Source: Adiantum capillus-veneris (lineage: Eukaryota > Streptophyta > Polypodiopsida > Polypodiales > Pteridaceae). Taken from it: a DNA stretch of 64,000 nucleotides. The stretch covers positions 49,483,122 to 49,547,121 of the forward strand of contig CM043959.1 of NCBI GenBank assembly GCA_014529385.2, written 5' to 3'. A program made the translations under genes and the position numbers. The notes beneath the pieces are model-generated. The model saw only the letters and a list, made by a program, of their open reading frames with translations. It had not been told where the DNA came from and did no database searches. Shown here one piece after another: positions 45,923-56,412 of this stretch (position 1 is the first letter of the stretch; each line of letters begins with the position of its first letter).

Positions 45923-46869
45923 CTTGTTATACATGTAGTAGTCATCTAAGTCCTTTTGCTTGTGAGAAACAATGTCTTGCCATATCTTTTGAGTGTTTTA
46001 GGGGTCAAAGAAGTACCGCTTGAAATGTTCAATGACTTCCTTATAGTTTCCCTTAACATCATGAGATAGAGAGTCAAACTAAGTGCTAGCATCTTTCCTA
46101 AGGACCACTTCAAACATTTCTAAGCATTCATTATCCCCTATCACTCTCTTTATGCGGCAAGCCATTTTGCAATTTGCTAGAAATAGTTCGACATTTTCGC
46201 TAGGCTCTCCAAAGAAGAGAGGATATCCTGACATTTGGCGTTGGGCCTCCATTGGATCAATTTCAAAGTGACAACACTTTTTTTTTCTTAAAATGATCTA
46301 CACAATAATGTTTTGTAAATTGAAATCTATTCTACAACAAAATAAAAATATGCACATCAAATGATCAAATGATCTATGATAGTCAACAAGAGACAAAATG
46401 AAAGGTTTTGGTGATTTAAGAATTTCTCATACTCTTTGAGCACCAAACATGAACACCATACACTGATGAAAATGGATCTTTCTACTACTTGCAACGTTTA
46501 TTTTAATGTGTGGAGTGAAATGGAAGGGAAAACCCTCTATTCCTAGGCCATTATCCATGGTTTATGTATGAACTAATGCTTAAAACAAAACAAAAATATA
46601 GACGTCCAAACTAAGGTCGTACCCAATGAGAGACAAAATAAAAGAATTTACCGAAGCGTTTATCTCGGCCAACCTAAGAGGACCTAAAATTCTACGAATT
46701 ACACGTTGAAATTACAACTTAGTACTAACAATTATGTGTACCTTTTGCCTTCCAATGGGAATGAAAGGATCATACAAATTCTCGTGATTCATGAAAACTA
46801 CTTCACTATGCTAAAGGTTGAACTTACACAAAAACATACACAAGCCGTCCTCAGTGGGGGCACCAAAAT
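45923..46869 (-). pseudogene. Gag N-terminal half and leader of the outer gypsy element
   Basis: On the minus strand, just right of the chromovirus, the sequence reads WQDIVSHKQKDLDDYYMYNK and upstream gag-like sequence (HFKRYFF), collinear with gag at 40066-39870. Towards 46848 it is an untranslated leader with no open frame of note. Confidence 0.8.
46848..46865 (-). promoter_or_regulatory. Candidate primer-binding site of the outer gypsy element
   Basis: On the minus strand TGGTGCCCCCACTGAGGA starts four bases after the LTR end (CCGCCTCA). It begins TGG as required to pair with a tRNA CCA end. I could not assign the tRNA. Confidence 0.6.
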
Positions 46870-47102
46870 TGAGGCGGTCTAGGGCGGGCAACAAGAGAGA
46901 CAACCTCTAGACACCCCCCAAGGCTCCCGTGTAGCTCAATTGGGACCGGGGCAACCATAAGCAAGAAACAACAATAACAAACCCACATCCAAACAAGTGA
47001 AGGGACACCACCTAGTATAGAGCAAACTAGGTCGCAAAAGCGGAGAATCCTTGAGCAATACAAGCGAGAAGTAAGGTACAAAATCACTAATATCAATGCT
47101 AT

Positions 47103-47133
<31 letters not shown>

Positions 47134-48340
47134 TTTGTGCGAGAATTAAGCTTCAATTTAAATGATTGACGCGGGTGTATAAACAGCTTGGAGGAGAGTC
47201 AAGAGACACAACTAAGTGTGAGGATGTTGCAATCTACACATTATCTTAGGGTTATGGGAACCCTCTCACCATACAACCCTCTTATAATGTTTTCCCAAGC
47301 AACAAAAACAAACACAAAAGCTCTTGAGTCACATACAAGCGAATACTACAAAAGAATCTCAAAATGAAAATGTGTCACCTTAAACCAAACAAGATGAGGT
47401 TGCCAAGCATGAATTGAAAAGACTCAAAAGATTTTTGAATCGTGGTTACACCCAACTTATTGATTCAATTGATGTACAAGAGTACGTACAACTTTTATTG
47501 GAAGTTATGAGTCACTCACTCCCTTGCAATGCTACAACTAGCTCAAAGAAGCTTTCATATACACCATAAGTAATGGTGTATAAAGAGCTCACTCTCTCTT
47601 ACTACAACTAAGATGGTGAATGGTATGTTCAAAGTAGTGACCAATAAGGTAGAGATCATGCCATTTACAAAGGGAAAAGGGCTCTATTTATAGGTGAGGA
47701 GAGCACTTATTAGGATTATCTCCTGATCAACATTTACATAGAAAACCATGTTTATGAAATTTTTTATATATTCTTATGAGAGTGGAGCTCTCTTGTCTCT
47801 TGAGTCACATGAATGTGAGCTCAAGGAGAGAGAATTATTGAGGTTGAAAGAAGAGAGGTTTGAGTGAATAACTGTAACCACTAAAAAGTTAGTGGTACAA
47901 TTTACAATGGGTAGAATGAATTTGATGGTAAAAGGAGATGGTGAATGAAGTAGGATTCCTTTAGATGGTGAAGCCTTGAAGAAGCTTGAACTTACCTTGT
48001 GTAGATCGTTAAGAATGATTTCCAATCTTCTTCTTCTTCTTCTTCTTTTTCTTTTCTTTACACCTTCGTTGCGGATATCGATCACCACTTAAGAAAGTGA
48101 TGATTCGGTGATGAGATTTCTCAATTTTTTAGAGGTTAAGCATGGCCTACATGTTGAATTTTATGTATATAGAGAAGAGGTAAGATAAAATTATGAGTTA
48201 GAGGTAATAGAGAGAGACATAGATAGGGTGTATATACATGTAGAGTTCATATGGGAGCTAATGAGGTGAGAGGGGAGGTTAGTGGTGAAGAGGGTGAAAG
48301 AAACCTCGAAAGTTGCAGGTTTGAGTGAGGGATGGAGAGG

Positions 48341-48389
<49 letters not shown>

Positions 48390-49445
48390 TGTAAAAAGAA
48401 GTGAGAGAAGACTAGGGGTGACTTGTGAGAAAAAGTGAACAGACTGTGGTCCGCCATAAAATTCATATCTCACCGATGGTAGCTCCAAAAACTATACAAA
48501 AAATTGAGGTGATTATTTATCTTGTGGGCTATGTTTTGTCTGCTGGTCACTTCTTCAAATTCTGAGTGAAAATAGGCGCCAAAAATCTCACCAAAAAGCA
48601 TGTTTGTTATGCCTGCAAAAGTCTCCTAGTGGCCCCCTCCTTGTTGACTTTGCACAATGCATCCAAGAGTGAGCCCCTCCATGAGTCATATCATGATACA
48701 AAGCATCCAAGTTATCTTTACACATGCATGGAAGAGGATCATTGGTGAATAAAGAAATATATACATGGTGGGATTAATGTATGGACTATTCATAGATTTT
48801 AGCTTAATGAGCACATGGTGTTAGAATAATGAGTACATAATCTAAAAAAAAGGAACAATTATGGATATAGAAAAAGATATTGGAATCATATGATATGGTC
48901 CCTCTTTTGTATTATTCTGGGTGAAAGAGAAAAAGTATAAAAGTAAATGAAAATTATATAATAAACATGACTAAGGGAGTAGAAACTGATTTTTTTTTCA
49001 CACTGGTGAGGGTGAAAATGTGGGGGTGAATTTTATAAAAGAAAAATATGAGATTAGAGGATATACACATTGGCAAAAAATATACTTATAGTGCAAGAGG
49101 ATGAAAGAAGGCGTACATAGGTTTAATAAAACACACACCTAGGCATAAATATTTAAATAAAATAATTATAATAAAAAATCTCTATATTTAGGCCCTATAT
49201 ACAATGCAATATTTACACACAAAAAAGCCATAATATACTTTTCTTTTTTATTTTATTTATTTGTTTGGTTCAACTAGCCCAATGACTAGCTAATTGAGGG
49301 TTTTTAAGGAGATATGGGAAAAGTCCCCTAACTCACACATGCCTATGTACAGTGAAAGGGTGAGGATAGCCACAGTGTTTGAGTGATTTTGATAGGGTGA
49401 AGTAACTCACCATGGCAATTTCGGATAGCCAAAAAATGGCTATCA
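46870..49445 (-). repeat. 5' LTR of the outer gypsy element, 2576 bp
   Basis: On the plus strand it starts TGAGGCGG and ends GGCTATCA. Its right 1.6 kb matches the left LTR copy. Reading minus, a TATA box CTATAAATAG lies at 47693-47684, inside the part that the left LTR has lost. A (GA)n tract at ~48345-48384 replaces the (GT)n of the other LTR. Confidence 0.85.
47684..47693 (-). promoter_or_regulatory. TATA box in the outer-element LTR
   Basis: CTATAAATAG on the minus strand, in a GC-richer context typical of an LTR promoter. It supports the placement of the LTR 3' boundary near 46870. Confidence 0.65.
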
Positions 49446-49502
49446 ATATTAGAGTAGTCTACTTAATGGAGAGAGATAATTTTCACACATGAAAGATTAT
49501 AG

Positions 49503-49576
<74 letters not shown>

Positions 49577-50062
49577 ATGAACAAATTATATTAAGCAAAA
49601 ACTCCACAAGTAAATTCCCAAATATGATGAATAAAGACCTAATAAAGTAAACTCCCAAACATCATCAAGTCTCCACCAAATAGAGACCCACCACAATACC
49701 TACCAAAAATACCACACATTAAATTAAGCAAGAATTCATTGTCCAGACAAGATAAGTTGGAGAGCTGATTGATAGGTAAATCCCAAACATTATCAAGTTT
49801 TGAACCAGCTCAATTGAGGCCCACTACAATACATATAGATCTGTGGAAATCATCAATCACATGCCACATTAACTATCGTGCACATCTGAGCCTTATATGC
49901 CCTGAACTTTGCGTCCATTTTTGCCCATTCTCCAACTTGGATTCTTGAGCCTAATATGCCCCTAAACTTTGCATCCATTTTTGTCCATTCTCCAACTTGG
50001 AATCTTGAGCTAATTTTTTATGTCATGTAGACTTGATGATGCTTATGGTTGTGGAGTCTATG
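49446..50062. repeat. (GA)n tract and 59-bp tandem duplication
   Basis: (GA)n runs at about 49507-49575. From 49891 a ~59-bp unit (TATGCCC..AACTTTGC, TCCATTTTTG.CCATTCTCC) is repeated from 49950. No gene is seen here. Confidence 0.85.
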
Positions 50063-50192
50063 TGTCAGGCCAAGGGCCACCTTGGAGGTCAAGGACCACG
50101 ACCGGCTACTAATGGAGACGAGATCTTAGGGGTAACACCTATAAAGGGAGGTTGGGCAGAGGATCGAGGCTAGGTCATCCCAAGGTTTCACA
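50063..50192 (+). repeat. 5' LTR of element A
   Basis: 130 bp, TG...CA. It contains CACCTATAAAGGGAGGTTGG and GAGGATC, nearly identical to the promoter region of the chromovirus LTR (CACCTATATAAAGGGAGG). Confidence 0.8.
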
Positions 50193-50257
50193 TTGGTATT
50201 AGAGCTCACGGGAGGGAGGGGCTATGGAGGAAGGGGGAACTTTGCATGCCTTTGCAT

Positions 50258-50394
<137 letters not shown>

Positions 50395-51624
50395 CCCATG
50401 GCAGGCAGCCGACAGCCGACAGGGCGTGGGCAAGAACCCTTACCCAGAGAGGAGAGGCTCAACATACACAGAGCTATGGGAGCGGCCGCTTGTGAAGGAC
50501 AAGTTGGCCATGGCGACTTGCACCGTTTGCAACAGGCACGACACCGAAAAGGAGCGCCTCAACAGGCTTAGTAGTTTTCGCTTCTGCATGCAGGGCCCAG
50601 AGGGGCCGTAGCACTCGAGGTGAGTGCCTTCTTCTTCTTCTTCTTCTTCTTCTTTTGTGCAGTTGTCGGCCGCCATCTCTATGATGTGAGAAGGTTGGTT
50701 CACACCCTTTCTTAGTTTGGACGTCCTAGGGTGCCCAAGGGGCCCATCCCACTATGACAAAGGCCTGCGACATCCCGGCTTCGAGCAAGGCCTCCAAAGA
50801 AATGGCCTACCCCATGAAGGTGGCAAGGCCGTTTTGCAAAGTTTCAACAAGGCCTACAAGAACTTCTTGACTGCGGGAAGGCTTTATACTCAAAATTTTA
50901 CCACTAGGCTTCATACTCAAAATTTTACCACTCCACAATTATGCGAAGAGGGTGCAGGTCCTCAGGGCCTCATGCATGAGGCTTCCCAAGGGGAATGACC
51001 CTATTCTTGTCTTCAAAGTTGGCTTCAGCAAGGCTTGAGCTTCAACTAGCAAAATGCCACGATCGCTATAAGACAAGATGGGACATTGATTATGACCACG
51101 ATAAAATTTCAAAGGATCTTGATACAAGTAGTTTGGCATGACATGATCATGCAACCTGTAAGATGTTGATAACAAGGACATCAAGAATACGCCGACATGG
51201 TCCCACCGCTCAACGAGGACTTGTCAACGTTGATAAGCAAGTTGACTTTCACGTTATCAATTCTGAATTCATTGAATTTTGCAGATCTCTCTGTATTCAT
51301 TTGGCAATTGGAGGTCAATTACTTCCCAATGAATTCTACCACTAAAAGTCTATAGTTATGGATGTCAAAATTTCCTACTTTTGGCTTGGAATTTTTGCGA
51401 GGACATGGTTCCCAAGCAATGTTGGATCCCCAAATTCAGGCAAGTCTTGTGGCATGGCGGTACAGGCAAGGCTTGTGGCATGTGATCCGACAAGTTTTCT
51501 AAAGTAGTTGGCAATGACTGCATGCACAGCAACATTGCGCAACTCAAGAGGGTTACTTTTCCTTTCCATGTCTCGCGTATGATAATGTTATGACAGACAT
51601 CATGGGAGCAAGGGTCCATCTATA

Positions 51625-51882
51625 TGTTAGGTAAAGGCGGTGTGCCTCACCGTGCTTTGCCCGTGTCCGTTGGCCAGTGTCCGGCTGCCCACATTTATTT
51701 CCTTATTCTTTGTATGTCTTATTCTTTGTACATACAAAGAATAAGGAGCTCTCACTCACATTCTCACATGGTTCTCACACAGTGAGATTCGGGAGCTCCA
51801 CCCACATCCTGTGTCGTTCTCTCCCTCTCCCTCTCTCCCCGTCGCACTCTCTGCGCACGCACACTGCATTCGCGCACTCACA
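51625..51882 (+). repeat. 5' LTR of the copia element
   Basis: 258 bp. It differs from the 3' LTR by scattered substitutions and about 16 extra bases around the duplicated CTTATTCTTTGTA segment near 51705-51735. Confidence 0.95.
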
Positions 51883-53089
51883 ATTGGTATCAGAGCCATG
51901 ATGATCGCGGAGAGTACGACGGCTTCGAGAGCTTCGAGGCGATAGCTGGCTCGTTCTCGATGGTGAAGAGATTAAGAAAGCTTAGAAGCTTTGTAAGAAT
52001 GCAATGGGAGCTTGTGAGCTTAGTTGAGAGTGATGTATGCTCTTGTGGAAGCTCATAAAGGAGTGTGGAAGATTGTGTGTAAGTGAAGGTGCTGCCCTAA
52101 AACTATGTGTGCAGCAGCACTGTTTTCAGGTTCGTTTTTCTACTTGAAGAATGCACATATGAGAATTCTATTCATTGCGCCCATCCGTTTCGACGTGGTC
52201 TACAACTTTGCAGAAGAAATGTTTTGTAAATTCCTCACCGTTTTGTTGATATTCAGCTCAAACTGACTGTATACAAAAATTGCAGGTTTTTTGTTTTGGC
52301 ATAGTGTGCGAGTTTGATGAACTTTTGGAAGCACGGTAGGTGCTCGAAGTTAGGTGCATAAATTATGAGCTGAAGATGCAATTCCAGCTTGTATAGAGCT
52401 TGTGGTTTGAGGGTTTTTTTTGGTAGATTTGGGCAACGAAGTACGGAGGCGTTTACACACCACCGAAGCGGTCTCTTGAGAGACGCAGTTTTTTGGAGCA
52501 CACAGGTGGAGCTTCTTTCACTGATTTTCACAGGATACTTTGGCAGTGATTTTGTGCTTGGATTCATGGTCTTTGCGGATGGTTTGCATATGGTTATGGC
52601 GCATGGTTGATGCCCATTATACATGCATTTTGGCGAGCACTTTCAAGTGCCGGTGAGCTCTCTTAAGAGCATTGTTTTCGCATTGATCAAGTTTTCGGAT
52701 TGCAACTCTTTTGACGCTTGCTTATGCGCAGTCACTCCATTGATGTACGTTGAGTGCGGATTGCCATTGTATGTGAAAATGTGGAGCCATTTTGTCATTT
52801 CTACTCATTGGCATTGAGTAGTGTTATGGTTTATGGTAGAGATTGTACTTGAGTTTTTGCTCAGTTTTCAAGGGAAACTTTGCCGGATTTTTTCCAGATT
52901 CTCGCCTTAGTTTGTGATCGAGTGTTTACTCTCACTTTGACAGGTTTTGTCAGTTTGGACACAGTTTTGTGTTTTTGTATCCACTCTTGCAAGAGTGAGG
53001 AGTTGTGTGTCCTTCTTTGCTTGAGACAGTGGTTTGCTCTCGGGTGGGAGAGTCTTGTGATCTCGAGCATTGTTTGCCATAGTTTTGGC

Positions 53090-53625
53090 ATGGAGACGCT
53101 TCAGGTTAGAGGCGGTTCTCGTTCACAATCGCGACTGACATGTTGGCACTGCGGCCATGATGGGCATATTAGGCGTCGTTGCTTCAGGCGTATGAGGCAA
53201 CGGAAGAGGCAGCTGCACGGTGCTACTATGAGGACAGATGCTAGAGAGTATGCATGTGATGGGCATGTCACTTTTGAGTCTAGCTTGCCTTCAGACTACT
53301 TTGTGTCTTAGGATAGCACATTGTCTATGCGTTTTCTACTAGACGAGCATGCAGTTTTTCACGTTACACCACCTCGTGATTTTTTTTGCTCTTTCTCTAG
53401 TGGGAGACTTGGTTGTGTGCAGTTTGTTGATGGTTCAACATATGACATAGAGGGCGCTGGAGATGTATGCATGTCCTTGCCTAGCGGTGCATTGCTTACG
53501 CTACGAGATATACGTTATGTACTAGTACTCAGTCAGAGTCTCATTTCAGTACGTCAGTTATTGCACAGTAGTGGACATTGTGTACTGCTTGGAGAGCGGT
53601 CATTTTAGATACATAGGGGATCACT
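53090..53625 (+). pseudogene. Copia gag end, zinc knuckle and protease region
   Basis: After METLQVRGGSRSQSR a knuckle CWHCGHDGHIRRRC is followed by SSLPSDYFVS and, after a stop, FLLDEHAVFHVTPPRDFF. This is the copia protease start, where DSGAS.H is usual; here DEHAVFH, so the Asp remains but the loop is changed. DGSTYDIEGAGDV and SLISVRQL match the following family motifs. Further sequence to ~53750 resembles GAG-pre-integrase (GSLVIARGARSGLVYPL). Confidence 0.85.
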
Positions 53626-54000
53626 GGTGATAGCCAGAGGTGCTAGGAGTGGTTTGGTATACCCTTTGCATATTTCTGACACACGAGGCAGTGTAGTCTC
53701 TGTGTATTTGCAGCCATGTTTGGAGCGAGAGACGAGACGTGTCTCTTTTGCGAATGTGCTGCATGGAAGCACGTTGTGCATTTGTCTTGTGGTGACATTC
53801 ACACAGACACTGGTATCTCTGGGATTGCACAGCCTTGTCAGTCATCACTTGAGCCAGAGACCGATGCATTGTTCTATGATGCGTCTGATACGTTTGAGGG
53901 CGATAGTTTCCTTTAGACAGCTGTGTGTGATTGCAGTGGTGCTGATTTTTGGGTTTCGCAGTCATTCTCAGCGGACATGCCTTAGCCAGATGATGCTGAC

Positions 54001-54339
54001 ATGGTGATGCATAGTCAGGTAGTTCTTGACGAGGATGCATATGGCACTAAGGTTGCTGACACGGATAGGTTAGCACACATAGTGCATGTTTCGTCGGCTT
54101 TTGGGTCTCTCATGTCTAACCTTTTGGTCTCGAGACCTGATCTTGCTTATGCGGTTGGTGCATTTGCAGTGGGAGTTGTCAGTCGTGCGATGACTGACAT
54201 TGGCATTGTGCATTGTGGAGCCATGCAAGTCATCACTCGATACCTACATCATGAGTGTCATCGTAGCTCTAGCCCTAGTGGTATGCATGTTGCATTTACA
54301 CTAGAGCATGTTTGGAGTAAGCCAGTGGGCATAGGTTGA
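54001..54339 (+). pseudogene. Copia RT/RNase H C-terminal fragment
   Basis: Reads VSSAFGSLMSNLLVSRPDLA and then AVGVVSRAMTDIGIVH and ITRYLHHECH. These are the usual GSLMY....RPDLA.AVG and W....ILRYL.GT motifs of copia RT/RNase H. Catalytic boxes are absent. Confidence 0.85.
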
Positions 54340-54424
54340 GAGTCGTCTTCTCTCATCTCTTGTATATACTAGCTGTAGGCTAGTCTTCTCGCCACTTATC
54401 GGCACACAGCCTTTAGTGGGAGAA

Positions 54425-54666
54425 TGTTAGGTAAAGGCGGTGTGCCTCACCATGCTTTACCCGTGTCCGTCGGCCAGTGTCCGGGTGCTCACATTTATTT
54501 CCTTATTCTTTATACATACAAAGAATAAGGAGCTCTCACTCACATTCTCACATGGTGCTCACACAATGAGATTTGGGAGCTCCACCCACATCTTGTGTCG
54601 TTCTCTCTCTCTCCCTCTCTCCCCGTCACACTCTCTGCGCACGCACACTGCATTAGCGCACTCACA
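54425..54666 (+). repeat. 3' LTR of the copia element
   Basis: 242 bp, TG...CA, followed by the CTATA target-site duplication. Confidence 0.95.
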
Positions 54667-55733
54667 CTATATATCCACATGATAACAAATCAAGCCAAGC
54701 AAGTACGAGGTACATCTTTTGCAAGTATTTTTTTGTCTTTCAATAGTGTACACTTCGACAAGGTCGATTATCTGTGAATGCTCGACAAGGTCGACTTTCT
54801 TTTGCTATGGCATATGTCTGCGAGCAAAAGTATCTGTAGCTATGAGCAATGGAAGCATCCAAAGTGGGGCTACTACAATGTATCATGCAAAGCGGAGACT
54901 TCTCTCGTTTGGACTATGCTATGAGCATATGAATTTGGGGAAACATGCCAAGATTTTTGCCAATTTTCTCCTCATGCGAGGGTGTAAATGATACATACGC
55001 TACCTCCCTCAAGCAGTGCCACACGTGAGCACAAGGTTAGTAAATTTCGCGTTATGTTTTTTTTTGTCTATGTTTTCTTTTCATTTTGGAAAAGATCTCT
55101 CTATTGTGCAAAGCAACGTGCTTGGGCAGACTCCATAAGAAGCCACGTTACAAAGCAAAGTGCTTTGTCTGTCTTCATGTGACGTACAGCTTCTCCTATG
55201 TGCCAAGGTATCGTCGATTGATTTGAGATCAATGATAATGGCACACATCTTTGGCATTATATGGATATAAGTTCATAGTACGTAATGGCGCACTGTGATG
55301 TATCCATGCCAGTGTAAGCGTGCACGGCATGTATATCAACGGCTCACATGGTTGAGACTATCATTCAAGCCACAGGCTTATTATTCTATTTTTTGCTATG
55401 TATGCACGACATACTAGTTTGCTTGACGTATGACACTCCATCATTGTATACGCTTCCGCTATAACATTAAATACTCTATCAAGGAAAAGGTAAGTAACTG
55501 ATATCTTAAAACATTTTTTATGTTATTCACAGGAAAAGTGCTGTCTTTCAAGTTATCCTTGTACAGTCACGCTCCCATACAAGGTCAGTGGGTCAAGATG
55601 TGACTTATGGTACCTCTCTCTACGAGAGTGTGGTACAAGTACATAGTTGTACGCTTATAGGATAAGCTAAGACACAAACATGGTCTGCAAGGGACATACC
55701 ACACATTTGAATACGGGGTTTTCCTCAGCCCAG

Positions 55734-55736
<3 letters not shown>

Positions 55737-55779
<43 letters not shown>
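55737..55779. repeat. (CT)n microsatellite in element A
   Basis: It follows CCTCAGCCCAGCATT. The inverted counterpart in element B is the (GA)n at 58881-58902 next to CCTGGGCTGAGGAA, so this tract position is ancestral to the family. Confidence 0.95.
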
Positions 55780-55782
<3 letters not shown>

Positions 55783-56268
55783 TTCTATGCGGAAAAGGTG
55801 AAACTAGGCATGATTTTATTGAAATATTTCTATGATAATACGGTAACAGGAAGGGCTACAAGCCAACAAGAAGGGCTAAGAGCCATCTATTGCCACCTAT
55901 TTTGAAATGGCTAAGAGCCATGGGTTTGTAATCCATTAGTGATTGCTTTCAAGATCGAATAATTCTATTCAGTTGAGTACCCCTCAATTCTAATGGACAA
56001 GCAAGAGTCTTGCCATTAACAATTTTTTGGGTGTTATTATGGCACTACACACTGAGTGTGAAAATCAAGTTGAGTTTTTGAACGTCTTAAACTCGTAGGG
56101 GCTTATCTCTACCAAGGTGTATAGATGAAGCCTACCTTTCAAACAGCACGGCTGTTCATAAAAACCCAAGATTATGGATTTTTGGATCCGGATAAGATCT
56201 ACTTGTGATTATGATTCCAACTTCAGTGGATCTTTTATTTTATCAATAGTACTACGGGTGTCTATATG

Positions 56269-56412
56269 TGTAAGAACAGAGGGGACTGGATCATGGTCAT
56301 CACCACCTAGCCATGCCCTATATAGACCCTTGACCTGCTAAATATAGGGACCCCCTTGACTGCATGTCCGTCCTGGCCCTTGGCCGTGCCTGGTCCTACC
56401 CTTGGCGTGACA
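56269..56412 (-). repeat. 3' LTR of element B
   Basis: 144 bp. On the minus strand it starts TGTCACGCCAAGGG and ends GTTCTTACA, the same ending as the chromovirus LTR. A TATATAG box lies in the middle. Confidence 0.85.

Larger units (their letters stand above)
34987..49445 (-). mobile_element. Tat/Athila-like gypsy element, interrupted by a chromovirus
   Basis: The minus-strand element consists of a full right-hand 5' LTR (46870-49445), a leader and gag (46869 down to 45923, then 40066-39340), protease (about 39310-38740), the pre-RT region (38629-38285), an RNase H tail (~38240-38190) and integrase (37834-37009). It closes with a C-rich polypurine tract (36636-36660) and a left 3' LTR lacking its outer ~0.96 kb (34987-36635). 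The integrase wording (PFEKWGIDAMGPL, STPYYPQSNGLVEKANG) and long LTRs fit the Tat/Athila side of Ty3/gypsy. The RT catalytic core is deleted. A 5846-bp chromovirus sits in gag with a TSD. The element's own TSD cannot be seen because one LTR is truncated. Confidence 0.85.
51625..54666 (+). mobile_element. Internally deleted copia element, 3042 bp, TSD CTATA
   Basis: LTRs at 51625-51882 (258 bp) and 54425-54666 (242 bp) start TGTTAGGTAAAGG and end GCGCACTCACA. CTATA flanks both sides (51620-51624 and 54667-54671). The PBS is ATTGGTATCAGAGCCATG, and TTTAGTGGGAGAA precedes the 3' LTR. The interior has a gag zinc knuckle, the protease region with its DSGA motif changed, the GAG-pre-integrase region, and then only the end of RT/RNase H. 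Integrase and most of RT are missing, so it depended on other elements for movement. Confidence 0.95.

Noticed and set aside
40072-49445. Chromovirus LTRs as the ends of the whole 34987-49445 composite
   Set aside because: The 171-bp LTRs and AAACT duplication bracket only the plus-strand element. The minus-strand gag sequence continues on both sides.
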